DNA of 55,659 nt from the NCBI GenBank assembly GCA_016463365.1, contig JAEMRJ010000003.1:1-55659 (forward strand). Reading direction: 5' to 3'. The translations under genes were made by a program, and so were the position numbers. The notes under the pieces were generated by a model. It saw nothing but the letters and a program-made list of their open reading frames with translations. It was not told where the DNA came from and made no database searches. This document shows, piece after piece, positions 15,889 to 24,185 of the stretch. Source of the DNA: Thermoleophilaceae bacterium (lineage in GTDB: Bacteria > Actinomycetota > Thermoleophilia > Solirubrobacterales > JACPNS01). Within the stretch, counting starts at the first letter, position 1, and each line of letters begins with the position of its first letter.

Positions 15889-18027
15889 CTAGGCCTCCTT
15901 GTTCTCGAGGTGGAAAATGTCGTTGGTGTCGATCCACGCCCGTCGGTCGGGCGGGATGGCGAAGGTCGTTGAAGGAGCCTCGATCACGGCCGGACCCTCG
16001 ATGCTGTGGCCGTTGACGACGTCTTCCATCTCGTAGACATCGGTCGCAGTTGTGCCCAGTGCCTTTCCCCAGTTGACAGAACGGCTGTGCTTGACCGGCG
16101 GCGAGCCGCTCTGCAGCTCGCGCCTGGGCAGCCTGGGCTTCTCGACTTCCACTGCGCCGCGCACGATCGCCTGCGTCACCAGGTAGCCGAGTTCGGGGGA
16201 CTTCGCCGAAGCCGCATAAAGCGTTCCGTAGCTGTCCTCGAAGCGCGTGATCAGCTCGTTCATCTGATCGGCAGTCTCGATGCTGGCGTGCGGCGAGTCG
16301 ATTTCGATGTCGTTGAGCTGCCCGAAGTACTGCATGCGCACCGAGTGCACGAAGCGGATGTCGCCGAGCGCGTATCCGCTCTTCTCGAACTCGACGGCGA
16401 CGCGGTCCTCGAGCGCACGCCATGCCTGGCTGAGCATCGCGCCGATGCCGACCACGCCCTCGGGCGGCATACTCGGCAGCACCGGCAGGTCGACCGTGCG
16501 GTCATAGCGGTACTCAAAGTCGGCGCAGGCGCAGCCGAAAGCGCTGAATCCGGCCGCCCACGCCGGGATCAACACCTGCTCGAACGGGACACCGCTGGTG
16601 TATCCGGCGACGTGGAGCGGGCCGCCCCCGCCGTAACAGAGCAACGTGTACTCGGCCGGTGAGTACCCCTTGCCAAGGACCCGGCCGACGGCCTCGTTGC
16701 GCAGCTTTGTCTCAAACAGGTCGACGATCCCTGCGGCTGCATCGTCGACGCTCAGGCCCATCGGTGCGGCGATCTGTTTCTCAACCGCGTGACGAGCGCG
16801 CTCGACGTCAAGCGGCACTTCGCCGCCGAGGAAGTAGTCGGGATTGAGCCGCCCGAGCAGCAGGTTCAGGTCGGTGACCGAGACCGTCTCGACGCCGCTT
16901 TCGGGATTGCAGACGCCGACCGCGGCGCCAGCGCTGTCAGGGCCCAGTTCCGGCCGCCGTGAGGCTGGATCGACGCGCACGTAGCTGCCGCAGCCGGCGC
17001 CGAGCGAATCGATCTTCACGAGCGGCATGTTGAGCACGAACCGCGCCATGTCGGGCGTCGGCGTGACCTCGAACCGTCCGTCCGTGATCAGTGCGATGTC
17101 AAAGCTGGTGCCACCGATGTCGGTGCAGAGGACGTTCTCGATGCCGCTGCGTTCGGCGAGCCACTGGGCACCCACGACTCCGCCGATCGGCCCGCTGATC
17201 AGTGTTGTGCCCAGCTCTTTTGCGTCGATCGAAATCGTCCCGCCATGCGATGCCATCACTCGCAGCTCGAAACCGGCGCCGCCCTCGCGAGTTTTGTCGC
17301 TGACGTTGCGCAGCGTCGCCCGTGAGGGCTCGGCCGCGTAGGCCTCGATCACCGTGCTGTTGAGGCGCGGCAGGTCGCGCCGCGTGGGGTAGAGCTCGCT
17401 GGAGAGCATCACGGGCACGTCAACGCCGGCCGCCGCGACCGCCTCGCGCAAGATCCCGCCTACGCGCTCTTCGTGCGCCTGGTTGCGGTAGCTGAAAAGC
17501 AGTGAGACGACGATCGCTCTGACGCCCTCGGCGAGCAGCGCGTCAACGGCATCGCGCACGTCTTGTTCGCGCAGCGGCAGCGCCTCCACACCGAACAGGT
17601 CGATGCGGCCGCGTACCCCGTGAATGCGCCTGCGCGGCACGAGCGGCTGGTTGTGGTGATGGGTCGAGACGTGGAGGCGGTCGCCGTAGCTGAATCCGAG
17701 GTAGGTCTGGATTCCGCGCTCGATCTTCAAGCAGTCCTCCTGGCCCGCGGTGACGATCACTCCGACATCGATTCCCTGACGCGACAGCAGCCGGTTGAGC
17801 ATCGCGGTGCCGCTGAACACTCCAGAGCGGATCTGCGGGAATCCTTCGGCAACGCTCATCTGCCACTGGCCGAGCGCGTCCGCCGAAGATTTCATGAATC
17901 CGACTGACTCATCCTCGGGGGTGGTCTGAGCTTTGCCGACGACAAAGCCACCGCTCTCATCGACGATGAAGGTGTCGGTCATCGTGCCGCCCGCGTCGAT
18001 CGCGAGTACCTGCGGGGTACGTGCCAT
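15889..18027 (-). CDS. Acetone/acetophenone carboxylase-type beta subunit (HyuA family)
   Basis: The 712-residue protein is of the hydantoinase A/oxoprolinase family, matching the acetone carboxylase beta subunit in length (about 717). An ASKHA-type phosphate loop IDAGGTMTDTF is at about residues 8-18, a second DIGGTSFDIALI near 310, and GGGGPLHVAGY near 465. This subunit activates the substrate with ATP in the family model. ATG 18027 has GGGAG eight bases upstream and is chosen over an in-frame start 26 codons earlier. First gene of a two-gene operon, divergent from the acyltransferase at 18184. No separate gamma gene is needed because the partner carries it. Confidence 0.85.
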   Translation of the reverse strand: MARTPQVLAIDAGGTMTDTFIVDESGGFVVGKAQTTPEDESVGFMKSSADALGQWQMSVAEGFPQIRSGVFSGTAMLNRLLSRQGIDVGVIVTAGQEDCLKIERGIQTYLGFSYGDRLHVSTHHHNQPLVPRRRIHGVRGRIDLFGVEALPLREQDVRDAVDALLAEGVRAIVVSLLFSYRNQAHEERVGGILREAVAAAGVDVPVMLSSELYPTRRDLPRLNSTVIEAYAAEPSRATLRNVSDKTREGGAGFELRVMASHGGTISIDAKELGTTLISGPIGGVVGAQWLAERSGIENVLCTDIGGTSFDIALITDGRFEVTPTPDMARFVLNMPLVKIDSLGAGCGSYVRVDPASRRPELGPDSAGAAVGVCNPESGVETVSVTDLNLLLGRLNPDYFLGGEVPLDVERARHAVEKQIAAPMGLSVDDAAAGIVDLFETKLRNEAVGRVLGKGYSPAEYTLLCYGGGGPLHVAGYTSGVPFEQVLIPAWAAGFSAFGCACADFEYRYDRTVDLPVLPSMPPEGVVGIGAMLSQAWRALEDRVAVEFEKSGYALGDIRFVHSVRMQYFGQLNDIEIDSPHASIETADQMNELITRFEDSYGTLYAASAKSPELGYLVTQAIVRGAVEVEKPRLPRRELQSGSPPVKHSRSVNWGKALGTTATDVYEMEDVVNGHSIEGPAVIEAPSTTFAIPPDRRAWIDTNDIFHLENKEA

Positions 18028-18155
18028 TTTTCTCTCCCGGTCTGCAGTGATCCTCAGGACCAAACTAGGCCCATGAAACGGCCGCGGTATGTCACCGCCT
18101 GACAATCATCGGTCGCAGTGTTGTGACGGCGCCCCAACATGAACACAGTTCAGTT

Positions 18156-18173
18156 TGACATTATTCGATGTTA
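18156..18173. promoter_or_regulatory. Imperfect palindrome over a -35-like box before the acyltransferase
   Basis: TGACAT-N6-ATGTTA is an imperfect inverted repeat overlapping a TTGACA box (18155-18160) in the 156-nt divergent region between the carboxylase operon and the acyltransferase gene. It could be an operator. No regulator is assigned. Confidence 0.35.
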
Positions 18174-18183
18174 TGGTGGAACC

Positions 18184-19011
18184 ATGACTGCGGTTGATCT
18201 GAGCTTGCCTCGTTCCCGTGCGCGCTCATTGCTGAATCAGGTGCTCGACGCAGCCAACAGCGTCACGCAGCCGGTGTTGCTCGACGCCGAAAATGTCCCC
18301 CGGAGCGGTCCGGTGATGCTTGTGGGCAATCACACGCTTCTGGGCGTGCAGGACGTGCCGTCGATGGTGCGCGAACTCGAGCGGCAACGCGGCGTGACGC
18401 TCCGTCCGCTCGGCGACCGCTTTCACTTCGCGGTGCCGGGCTGGGGCGAGCTGCTCACTCGCCTGGGTGCAGTCTGCGGCACGCGCGAGAACTGCGCCGA
18501 GCTGCTCGCCGCCGGCGAAGCAGTCGTTGTCTTTCCCGGCGGGGCGCGCGAGGTCTTCAAGCGCAAGGACCAGAAATACGAGTTGCTCTGGGGCGAGCGC
18601 ACCGGTTTTGCAAGGATGGCGATCCAGGCCAGTTGCCCGATTGTTCCGTTCGGCGCAGTCGGCGCGGAGGACTCCTTCAAAGTCGTGCTCGACGTGGACG
18701 ATGCGCTCGGATGGCCGGTCCGACAAGTCGCCCGCAAGGTCGGGCGTGAGGACTTTGCAACGGCGATGCTCCGCGGATCCGGTCCGGCGATGTTGCCGAG
18801 CCCGGAGCGTCTCTACTTCCGTTTCGGAACTCCGATTGACACCAGCACCTGGGCGGGTCTGCACGAAGAAGCGGCAGCCCGCGACGAGTGCCGCGACCAC
18901 GTCAGGTCTGAGGTTCAGGCGCAAGTCGACTTTCTTCTGGCCTATCGCGAGGATGACCCCGACCGCGGCTTCGTGCGGCGTGCTGCGAGCGCGTTGAGAA
19001 AGTCGATATAG
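18184..19011 (+). CDS. PlsC-like lysophospholipid acyltransferase family protein
   Basis: The 275-residue protein shows the acyltransferase order: NH-x5-D-like GNHTLLGVQD at about residues 43-52 and the acceptor-binding FPGGAREVFK at about 117-126. The variant motif and C-terminal part resemble the plant DGAT2/esterase-associated PlsC branch rather than classic PlsC. The likely role is acyl-CoA transfer to a glycerolipid or related acceptor at the membrane. I choose ATG 18184, with GGTGGA six bases upstream, over an earlier in-frame ATG at 18139. The WS/DGAT and AGPS-like genes nearby make a lipid role plausible. Confidence 0.8.
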   Translation: MTAVDLSLPRSRARSLLNQVLDAANSVTQPVLLDAENVPRSGPVMLVGNHTLLGVQDVPSMVRELERQRGVTLRPLGDRFHFAVPGWGELLTRLGAVCGTRENCAELLAAGEAVVVFPGGAREVFKRKDQKYELLWGERTGFARMAIQASCPIVPFGAVGAEDSFKVVLDVDDALGWPVRQVARKVGREDFATAMLRGSGPAMLPSPERLYFRFGTPIDTSTWAGLHEEAAARDECRDHVRSEVQAQVDFLLAYREDDPDRGFVRRAASALRKSI

Positions 19012-19075
19012 GTCTGGATGATGATGCTCAGACGTCGGCTCAACGTATGCCACGGAAGGCCGCCTGAATCGATCT

Positions 19076-19098
19076 TTGACACATGTTGAGACCTCAAC
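19076..19098. promoter_or_regulatory. -35 box and perfect palindrome before the hemerythrin gene
   Basis: TTGACA (19076-19081) is followed by GTTGAG-AC-CTCAAC (19085-19098), a perfect 6-2-6 inverted repeat placed where the promoter spacer would be. A repressor could act here. No clear -10 box follows. Confidence 0.45.
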
Positions 19099-19116
19099 TG
19101 ATCGGACACAAACACG

Positions 19117-19551
19117 ATGAAACGTGAAGTTGCACTCAGACCGCTCTCGCGCGAGCACCTCGTCGCGCTGATGGCCGCCAAGAATCTGCGCGAGGCCGAG
19201 GATGCAAAGCAGGGGAGCGAGATCTATCTCACCTTCTGGAAAGAAGATGGTCAACGCCACTTCCGCATCGAGGACGAGGTCCTGATCCCGTTCTGGGCGG
19301 CGCACGCCGACGTGGACAAGGCGGGGGTGGCCCGCATGAACGAAGAGCACCTGGAGCTTCGCTCTGCGGTCGTCCGCTTTGCCGCCGAGGAGGTCACACT
19401 CGACGAAGTCCACGCACTGGGGGACCTGCTGCACGATCACGTCCGCTTCGAGGAGCGGGAGCTGTTCCCGCTGATCGAAGAGGCGCTCGACGACGATCTC
19501 CTGAGTCTGCTCGAGGCCGCTGTCGAAATCGCTGAAGCCGAGTCAAGGTAG
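19117..19551 (+). CDS. Hemerythrin HHE-domain protein
   Basis: The 144-residue helical protein carries the spaced histidines and glutamates of HHE cation-binding proteins: His14 (SREHL), His48 with Glu52/Glu54 (RHFRIEDEVL), His78 (NEEHLEL), and His106/His108 with Glu112 (LLHDHVRFEERELFP). Such proteins bind a di-iron site and sense or buffer oxygen, NO or iron. No extra sensor or output domain is attached. No ribosome binding site precedes ATG 19117. It is followed six bases later by the FAD oxidase gene, so the two probably form an operon. Confidence 0.85.
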   Translation: MKREVALRPLSREHLVALMAAKNLREAEDAKQGSEIYLTFWKEDGQRHFRIEDEVLIPFWAAHADVDKAGVARMNEEHLELRSAVVRFAAEEVTLDEVHALGDLLHDHVRFEERELFPLIEEALDDDLLSLLEAAVEIAEAESR

Positions 19552-19557
19552 GTTGAT

Positions 19558-20862
19558 ATGTCTGATCGGGTAGCAGTGATCGGTGGCGGGATGGCGGGAC
19601 TCTGCGCCGCCTACTTCATGCGTGAAAAGCACGACGTGACGCTGTTTGAACGGCAGGCTCGCGCGGGCGGAAACGCCTTCACGCTGAATCTGCCGGACGG
19701 GCTGCATGCCGACATCGCCGTGGCCGCGTTCGGCCGCTCCGGGTACAAGAATTTCTACCAACTGCTGGATCAACTCGGCGTCAGAACTCGCCGCTCCGGA
19801 TCGGGATTTCTCAGCGTGGAGGACCTCGACAGCGGAGAAGGGGTGTATCTCAGTCCGACGCCACGCGGACTCTGGGCGCAGAACTTCGACCTCTTGCGGC
19901 CGTCGCGTGTGCGCATGCTCTGGCAACTCTCGCGCAGTCTTGCGAAGGCGCGACGTATTCAGGCTGCCTCGGGCTTTGAAGGCCTGTCGATGCGCGAAGG
20001 ACTCCGCCTGCTGCCCAATGTTGCCGCAGGCTCAGACGCCGAGACGATTCTGCTCTGCGCGCTCTGCCTGATGTCCTCGATGAGCGGTGACGAAGTGCTT
20101 GATGCGCCGGCGGAGTTCTTTTTCGGCAAGCTCGCAGTACACAGCGACGTCATATCGCCGCGCGCTTTCTGGTCGGTCCGTACAGTCCACGGCGGGACGC
20201 AGGCGTACATCGCGGCGCTTCAGCGTGCGCTCGGCGAACGCGTGGTGCTGAACGCGAAGATTCGTTCAGTGGCGCGTCATGATGACGGCGTCGTCCTGAC
20301 GTTTGAGGACGGAACGCGGCAGGGCTTCGACCGGGTCGTGTTCGCGTGCAACGCCGACCGCACACTTGCCCTGCTCGAAGACCCGACAGAGCTCGAACTG
20401 GAGCTGCTCTCGCCCTGGCGCTACAAGGACGGTCGCCTCGTGGTCCATCGCGATCACGCGTACTTTCCGCCAGACGAGTTGATGCAGGCGTTCACGTTCC
20501 TGTACCGGCGAGAGGGCGGCGGACTCGAGACATCGGTGAACGGTGTGATGCGGTTCCTGGCTGACATGCCCGACGACTGCGATCTGATCGGATCGCAACA
20601 CCCCAACTTCCCGATCCGTCCGGAACTGATCGTGTTTGACACGGTCTTTCGTACGCCGATTTTCGATTCCGCAGCGTTCGCGGTTCAGCCGCGCCTGCCA
20701 GAACTGAACGGAGAACGCAACTGTTACCACTGCGGCAGCCACTTCGGCTTCGGGCTGCACGAAGACGCGGTCACCTCTGCGATGGCGGCTGCCAGCTCAA
20801 TCGATCAGGCAGCCCGGGTTGAGCATTCCGGTGGGGTCGAGCGCTTCCTTCGCGCCTCGTAG
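19558..20862 (+). CDS. FAD-dependent oxidoreductase, COG2907/amine oxidase-like
   Basis: The 434-residue protein begins with an FAD dinucleotide-binding fold: VIGGGMAGLCAAYFM at residues 6-20, then TLFERQARAGGNAFT. GGTQAYIAALQRAL (about 206-219) is typical of the amine-oxidase/phytoene-desaturase superfamily, and the C-terminus has CYHCGSHFGFGLHEDA, typical of the predicted NAD/FAD-binding family COG2907. In other bacteria this family often neighbours cyclopropane-fatty-acid synthase genes; none is here. AGGTAGG precedes the ATG. The last 66 bases overlap the convergent FAD-linked oxidase gene. Confidence 0.78.
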   Translation: MSDRVAVIGGGMAGLCAAYFMREKHDVTLFERQARAGGNAFTLNLPDGLHADIAVAAFGRSGYKNFYQLLDQLGVRTRRSGSGFLSVEDLDSGEGVYLSPTPRGLWAQNFDLLRPSRVRMLWQLSRSLAKARRIQAASGFEGLSMREGLRLLPNVAAGSDAETILLCALCLMSSMSGDEVLDAPAEFFFGKLAVHSDVISPRAFWSVRTVHGGTQAYIAALQRALGERVVLNAKIRSVARHDDGVVLTFEDGTRQGFDRVVFACNADRTLALLEDPTELELELLSPWRYKDGRLVVHRDHAYFPPDELMQAFTFLYRREGGGLETSVNGVMRFLADMPDDCDLIGSQHPNFPIRPELIVFDTVFRTPIFDSAAFAVQPRLPELNGERNCYHCGSHFGFGLHEDAVTSAMAAASSIDQAARVEHSGGVERFLRAS

Positions 20863-22374
20863 GGCGGCGGCAAAGAGCTCGGGGCGCTGCCGGTCATACC
20901 ACGGCCGGTGATCGCGACCGACGGCGTGGTGGTGCGTGATCGACGCGCCATGCTCGTTCAGCACATCTGAGACAGCATTCTTGATCGTCTGCCACTGCGC
21001 AACCTCTTCGCCGCGGCGAGCGGCGGTCATCACGGTGAAGTACGGGGCCGGTCCATCGGGATACACGTGGGTGAAGCGACAGGTCACCTTGACCGGGGCT
21101 CCCGCCGCGCGTTCGGCTGCGCCGACAACCGCTTCACGGAGGGCTGCGAAGCGATCCCAGGTTGTGACCGTCTCGAAGGTTTCGACCATCACGCCGCAGG
21201 CGATCAGCGTGTCCCGGATGCGCGGGGCGCGCATGAAAGTCTCACGCCAGTTGGCCGCCCCCTCGCCGCCCCCCGACTCGGGCAGCCGGCGGCCGCCGCA
21301 CTGCTCGGCGATCGCCACGCACTGGTCGAAGCGGTCGACGAGTGCGGCACCAGCCGACTCAAAGCCGAGCACCAACAGATGCCCGCTACCGTCGCCGGCC
21401 ATCGTGAAGCGCGCTTCTTCGTCCTCGATCAGTCGGCAGTTGCTCGGCCGCAGGCCTGACTGGGCTATCGCGCGGACAGCTTCGGCGCCGTCTGTGAATG
21501 AGTCGAACAGGAGCGAGCCCTGCTCGCGGGCTGTCGGTCGCGGCCGCACTCGTACCCAGGCTTCGGTGACGATGCCGAGCGTGCCTTCTGAGCCGAGCAG
21601 CATGCGATCCGGCGAAACGCCGGCACCGGAGGCCGGCAGGCGAAAGCTCTCCCACTCGCCGCGCGGGCTGACAGCGCGGATTGACTCGACGAGGTCGTCG
21701 ATGTGCGTCTCCACCGTGGCGAAGTGGCCACCGGCGCGCGTGACAATCCAGCCGCCGAGCGTCGTGAGCTGAAACGACTGCGGATAGAAGCGCATGGTCA
21801 TGCCGTGTGCTTCCAGCTGGCTCTCGAGTTGCGGGCCTGTGGCCCCGGCTTGAATTCGTGCAGCCTGACTCACGTCGTCGAACTCGAGCAGGCTGCTCAG
21901 CGCCGTGGTGTCGAGCGTGACGGTGCCGTCGTAGCTTGCTGGGACCTCGGGGCGCACTCCGCCGACGACAGATGTGCCGCCGCCGTACGGAATCACCGCG
22001 AGGTTTGCCCCCGCCGCCCATTCGAGCACGCGCTGAATCTCATCTTCATCGCGTGGCCTGGCGACGACATCCGGCGCGTAGCGGAAGTCCCCTCGCAACG
22101 CGCGCACGACGTCCTGGTAGGAACGCCCCCACGCGCGCTCGGCGCGATCGCGCGGAGAAGTCGTGGCAAATTCCGAAAGCGCCGTCGGCGGCTGAACGCG
22201 GGGCGCTTCGACGCGGCTGTCGTCGAAGACGGCCGGAGCCTCTGCGGTCCCGTCAAGTTCGAGCTTGAGAAACCCCCCGAGGTGCGCTGCTGCTGCTGCC
22301 AGTTCCTCGGCCGGTGGCTCATCTGCGACGTTGCCCCAGGCCCAGAGGCTGCGATTCTGGTTGTCGTTGCTCAT
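20797..22374 (-). CDS. Alkylglycerone-phosphate synthase-like FAD-linked oxidase
   Basis: The 525-residue flavoprotein has the FAD_binding_4 domain (RPRDEDEIQRVL, VIPYGGGTSVVGG at about 120-150, YPQSFQLTTLGGWIVTRAGG near 215) and a C-terminal FAD-linked oxidase domain ending in ITHHHAVGRDHRPWY and LDPTGMLNPG. The HHH motif is a mark of alkyl-DHAP synthase, which swaps an acyl for an alkyl chain to make ether lipids. Bacterial homologs may have other substrates, so the ether-lipid role is an inference. The start ATG 22374 overlaps the stop of the membrane-protein gene upstream (TGATG). Confidence 0.8.
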   Translation of the reverse strand: MSNDNQNRSLWAWGNVADEPPAEELAAAAAHLGGFLKLELDGTAEAPAVFDDSRVEAPRVQPPTALSEFATTSPRDRAERAWGRSYQDVVRALRGDFRYAPDVVARPRDEDEIQRVLEWAAGANLAVIPYGGGTSVVGGVRPEVPASYDGTVTLDTTALSSLLEFDDVSQAARIQAGATGPQLESQLEAHGMTMRFYPQSFQLTTLGGWIVTRAGGHFATVETHIDDLVESIRAVSPRGEWESFRLPASGAGVSPDRMLLGSEGTLGIVTEAWVRVRPRPTAREQGSLLFDSFTDGAEAVRAIAQSGLRPSNCRLIEDEEARFTMAGDGSGHLLVLGFESAGAALVDRFDQCVAIAEQCGGRRLPESGGGEGAANWRETFMRAPRIRDTLIACGVMVETFETVTTWDRFAALREAVVGAAERAAGAPVKVTCRFTHVYPDGPAPYFTVMTAARRGEEVAQWQTIKNAVSDVLNEHGASITHHHAVGRDHRPWYDRQRPELFAAALRGAKEALDPTGMLNPGCLID

Positions 22375-24089
22375 CACTCCGGTAGCTGGTCGCGCAGTTG
22401 TTCAAGCTCGTCGATCAGCTCGCGCTGGCGCTCGAGCAGTTCATCCACGCGCTCGCGTGCGGAGCCGTCACTCTGAGCGGTCGGACCCTGATCGCCGGTT
22501 GCTCCGGTGGCACCGCTCTGGTCGCCACTGCCCCGTTCGGGGTTGACCGTACCCGAAGGCGCACCGCCGTTGATGTAGGCGGCAATCTTCTGGTCGACGC
22601 GGTCGTCTGAATCGTTGTTGAAGATCGCGGCGGTGCGATTGGTCGCGGCGTCGATGAACACCGTTTTGGAAACGTTGTTGGCATTGTCGGGGACGATCGA
22701 GGTCATGAACACCAGGCGACCCCTGACGACCATCGGCCGGGGCTCGACCACACGGAAGCCGCCGCGGTCGTTGGGCGCGTTGGTTGAAGTTTCTGCGAAC
22801 TCGATGCCGGGGATCGACAGCGAACGCACAGTCTCGAGTACGCGCCGGTTTCCGGTCAGATCCGCCTTGTTGGGCGGGCGCCAGATCTGCGTCTCGCCGG
22901 TCACAGAGTCAGTCAGAAAGATTGCGTTCACTGCGAATGCCCGACCGTACGGCTCGGCGGCCGTGACGTACTTCAAGCCGAGCTTGCCGAAGTCGAGCAG
23001 GTAGGGCTGCGGGTTGCTCTCAGTGCTTGAGATCTGCGTCTGTTCCTCGTGGATGAACCATTTGTTGAGCAGGCCTCCCTTGTAGGCGTACGCGTCCTGT
23101 TCACGCCGCGCGAGCTTCTCCGGGTAGATGCGGCCGGCAGCCACGAGCTCCTTGCGCCTGGCGGCTTCTTCTGGCGAGAGATCCTCGATCTTCCCGTCCG
23201 GATGCACGATGAACACGCCGCCGAACACCGGTCGGCGCACCAGAAATCCCTTGTACTTGATGTATGACACGGCAATCAACGGCTTGCCTGCCGAGTCCGT
23301 CAGCGCGATCGCGTCGTCGAGTTCGGCGAAGTAGTTGGCCTTGCGCAGGCGCCAGGTCAGGTTGTCGGTGATCAGCATCCCCGGCGCTGTCTCGAACGTG
23401 CCGTCGGCCTGCGTGGTGTCACGCGACGACGAAGAAGCATTCAGCTCGAGCGTTCCGACGGTGTTCTGGGTCAGTGCCCGGAAAGCGCCGTCCGGCGTGC
23501 GCAGCGCAGTCCAGGCAAGAGCGTCGTTGCGGCGGATCAGGTGAAAGTCGGTGAGCGTCTCGGTCGCCGAGTTGAATCCCGAACCGGCGACGCGCTCGGC
23601 AACTTCCTTTGGCGTGATGCGGACGGATCCGCTTGGAGGCAGGGTCCTGATCGTTGTGTATGTGGTGTTTGCGTAGATCTCCTTGGCGACCAGCGGTCCG
23701 CTGAGTATTCCCATCACCAGGAAAGTCATGAACGCGAGGGCGCTTGCGATCAGGATCGGGCTTGACGTTCCGCCGACCGCGCGAACAACGTCGTTCAGAT
23801 TCTCGGACTGCGCGAGTTTCTCTGAGAGCTTGGGGGGTGGGAAGCCGAGCGGGTCAACTTTGGGCCCGCGGCGATGGTTGCGGACACTCACTGCGACGCC
23901 GACCAGGAAGATCAGCAGCGGGAGCACCCAGACGAGCGGTTCGACGTAGAACCGGATCGCGAACGGATAGAAGACAGGGCGTAGCCAGTAGACGATGGCC
24001 AGCACCAGAATCGCGACCGCAGCCCGCTTGGCGATCTTGGAAAAAGTCGAGTTGGGTTTCTCCGGCGGACGGCGGATCGGCTTGTTCAT
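22374..24089 (-). CDS. Unknown multi-domain membrane protein
   Basis: I do not recognise this 571-residue protein. It has hydrophobic segments at about residues 20-40 and 50-70 and another at about 112-135, then an extracytoplasmic-looking region of about 330 residues with repeated beta-type sequence, and a tail rich in Gly, Ser and Thr followed by a short coiled coil (RERVDELLERQRELIDELEQL) at the C-terminus. I start it at ATG 24089 (MNKPIRR); GTG 24116 is possible. It is coupled to the AGPS-like gene by a TGATG overlap, suggesting joint function at the membrane. A terminator of the gene upstream lies 28 bases away. Confidence 0.7.
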   Translation of the reverse strand: MNKPIRRPPEKPNSTFSKIAKRAAVAILVLAIVYWLRPVFYPFAIRFYVEPLVWVLPLLIFLVGVAVSVRNHRRGPKVDPLGFPPPKLSEKLAQSENLNDVVRAVGGTSSPILIASALAFMTFLVMGILSGPLVAKEIYANTTYTTIRTLPPSGSVRITPKEVAERVAGSGFNSATETLTDFHLIRRNDALAWTALRTPDGAFRALTQNTVGTLELNASSSSRDTTQADGTFETAPGMLITDNLTWRLRKANYFAELDDAIALTDSAGKPLIAVSYIKYKGFLVRRPVFGGVFIVHPDGKIEDLSPEEAARRKELVAAGRIYPEKLARREQDAYAYKGGLLNKWFIHEEQTQISSTESNPQPYLLDFGKLGLKYVTAAEPYGRAFAVNAIFLTDSVTGETQIWRPPNKADLTGNRRVLETVRSLSIPGIEFAETSTNAPNDRGGFRVVEPRPMVVRGRLVFMTSIVPDNANNVSKTVFIDAATNRTAAIFNNDSDDRVDQKIAAYINGGAPSGTVNPERGSGDQSGATGATGDQGPTAQSDGSARERVDELLERQRELIDELEQLRDQLPE

Positions 24090-24116
24090 CGCCGGGGGAG
24101 TATGGCTTTCGCCCAC

Positions 24117-24156
24117 AAAAAAACGTCCGATCCCGCTTTAGTGCGGAATCGGACGT
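24117..24156 (-). terminator. Rho-independent terminator of the secreted YWTD gene
   Basis: ACGTCCGAT and CCGC pair with GCGG and ATCGGACGT (13 paired bases, one mismatch) around a TTTAGT loop at 24123-24156; a run of T follows on the - strand (24117-24123). It ends the gene stopping at 24186. A near copy lies at 25200-25239. Confidence 0.88.
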
Positions 24157-24185
24157 AAGTGTGGAAATCGACAAAGCTGGCCGGT

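Noticed and set aside
14937..16016. Open frame of 359 codons on the + strand opposite the carboxylase genes
   Set aside because: It spans the ends of two real genes on the other strand and reads as low-complexity His/Val/Asp-rich shadow.
18226..19440. Open frame of 404 codons on the - strand opposite the acyltransferase and hemerythrin genes
   Set aside because: It crosses two genes and the gap between them, with no domain of its own.
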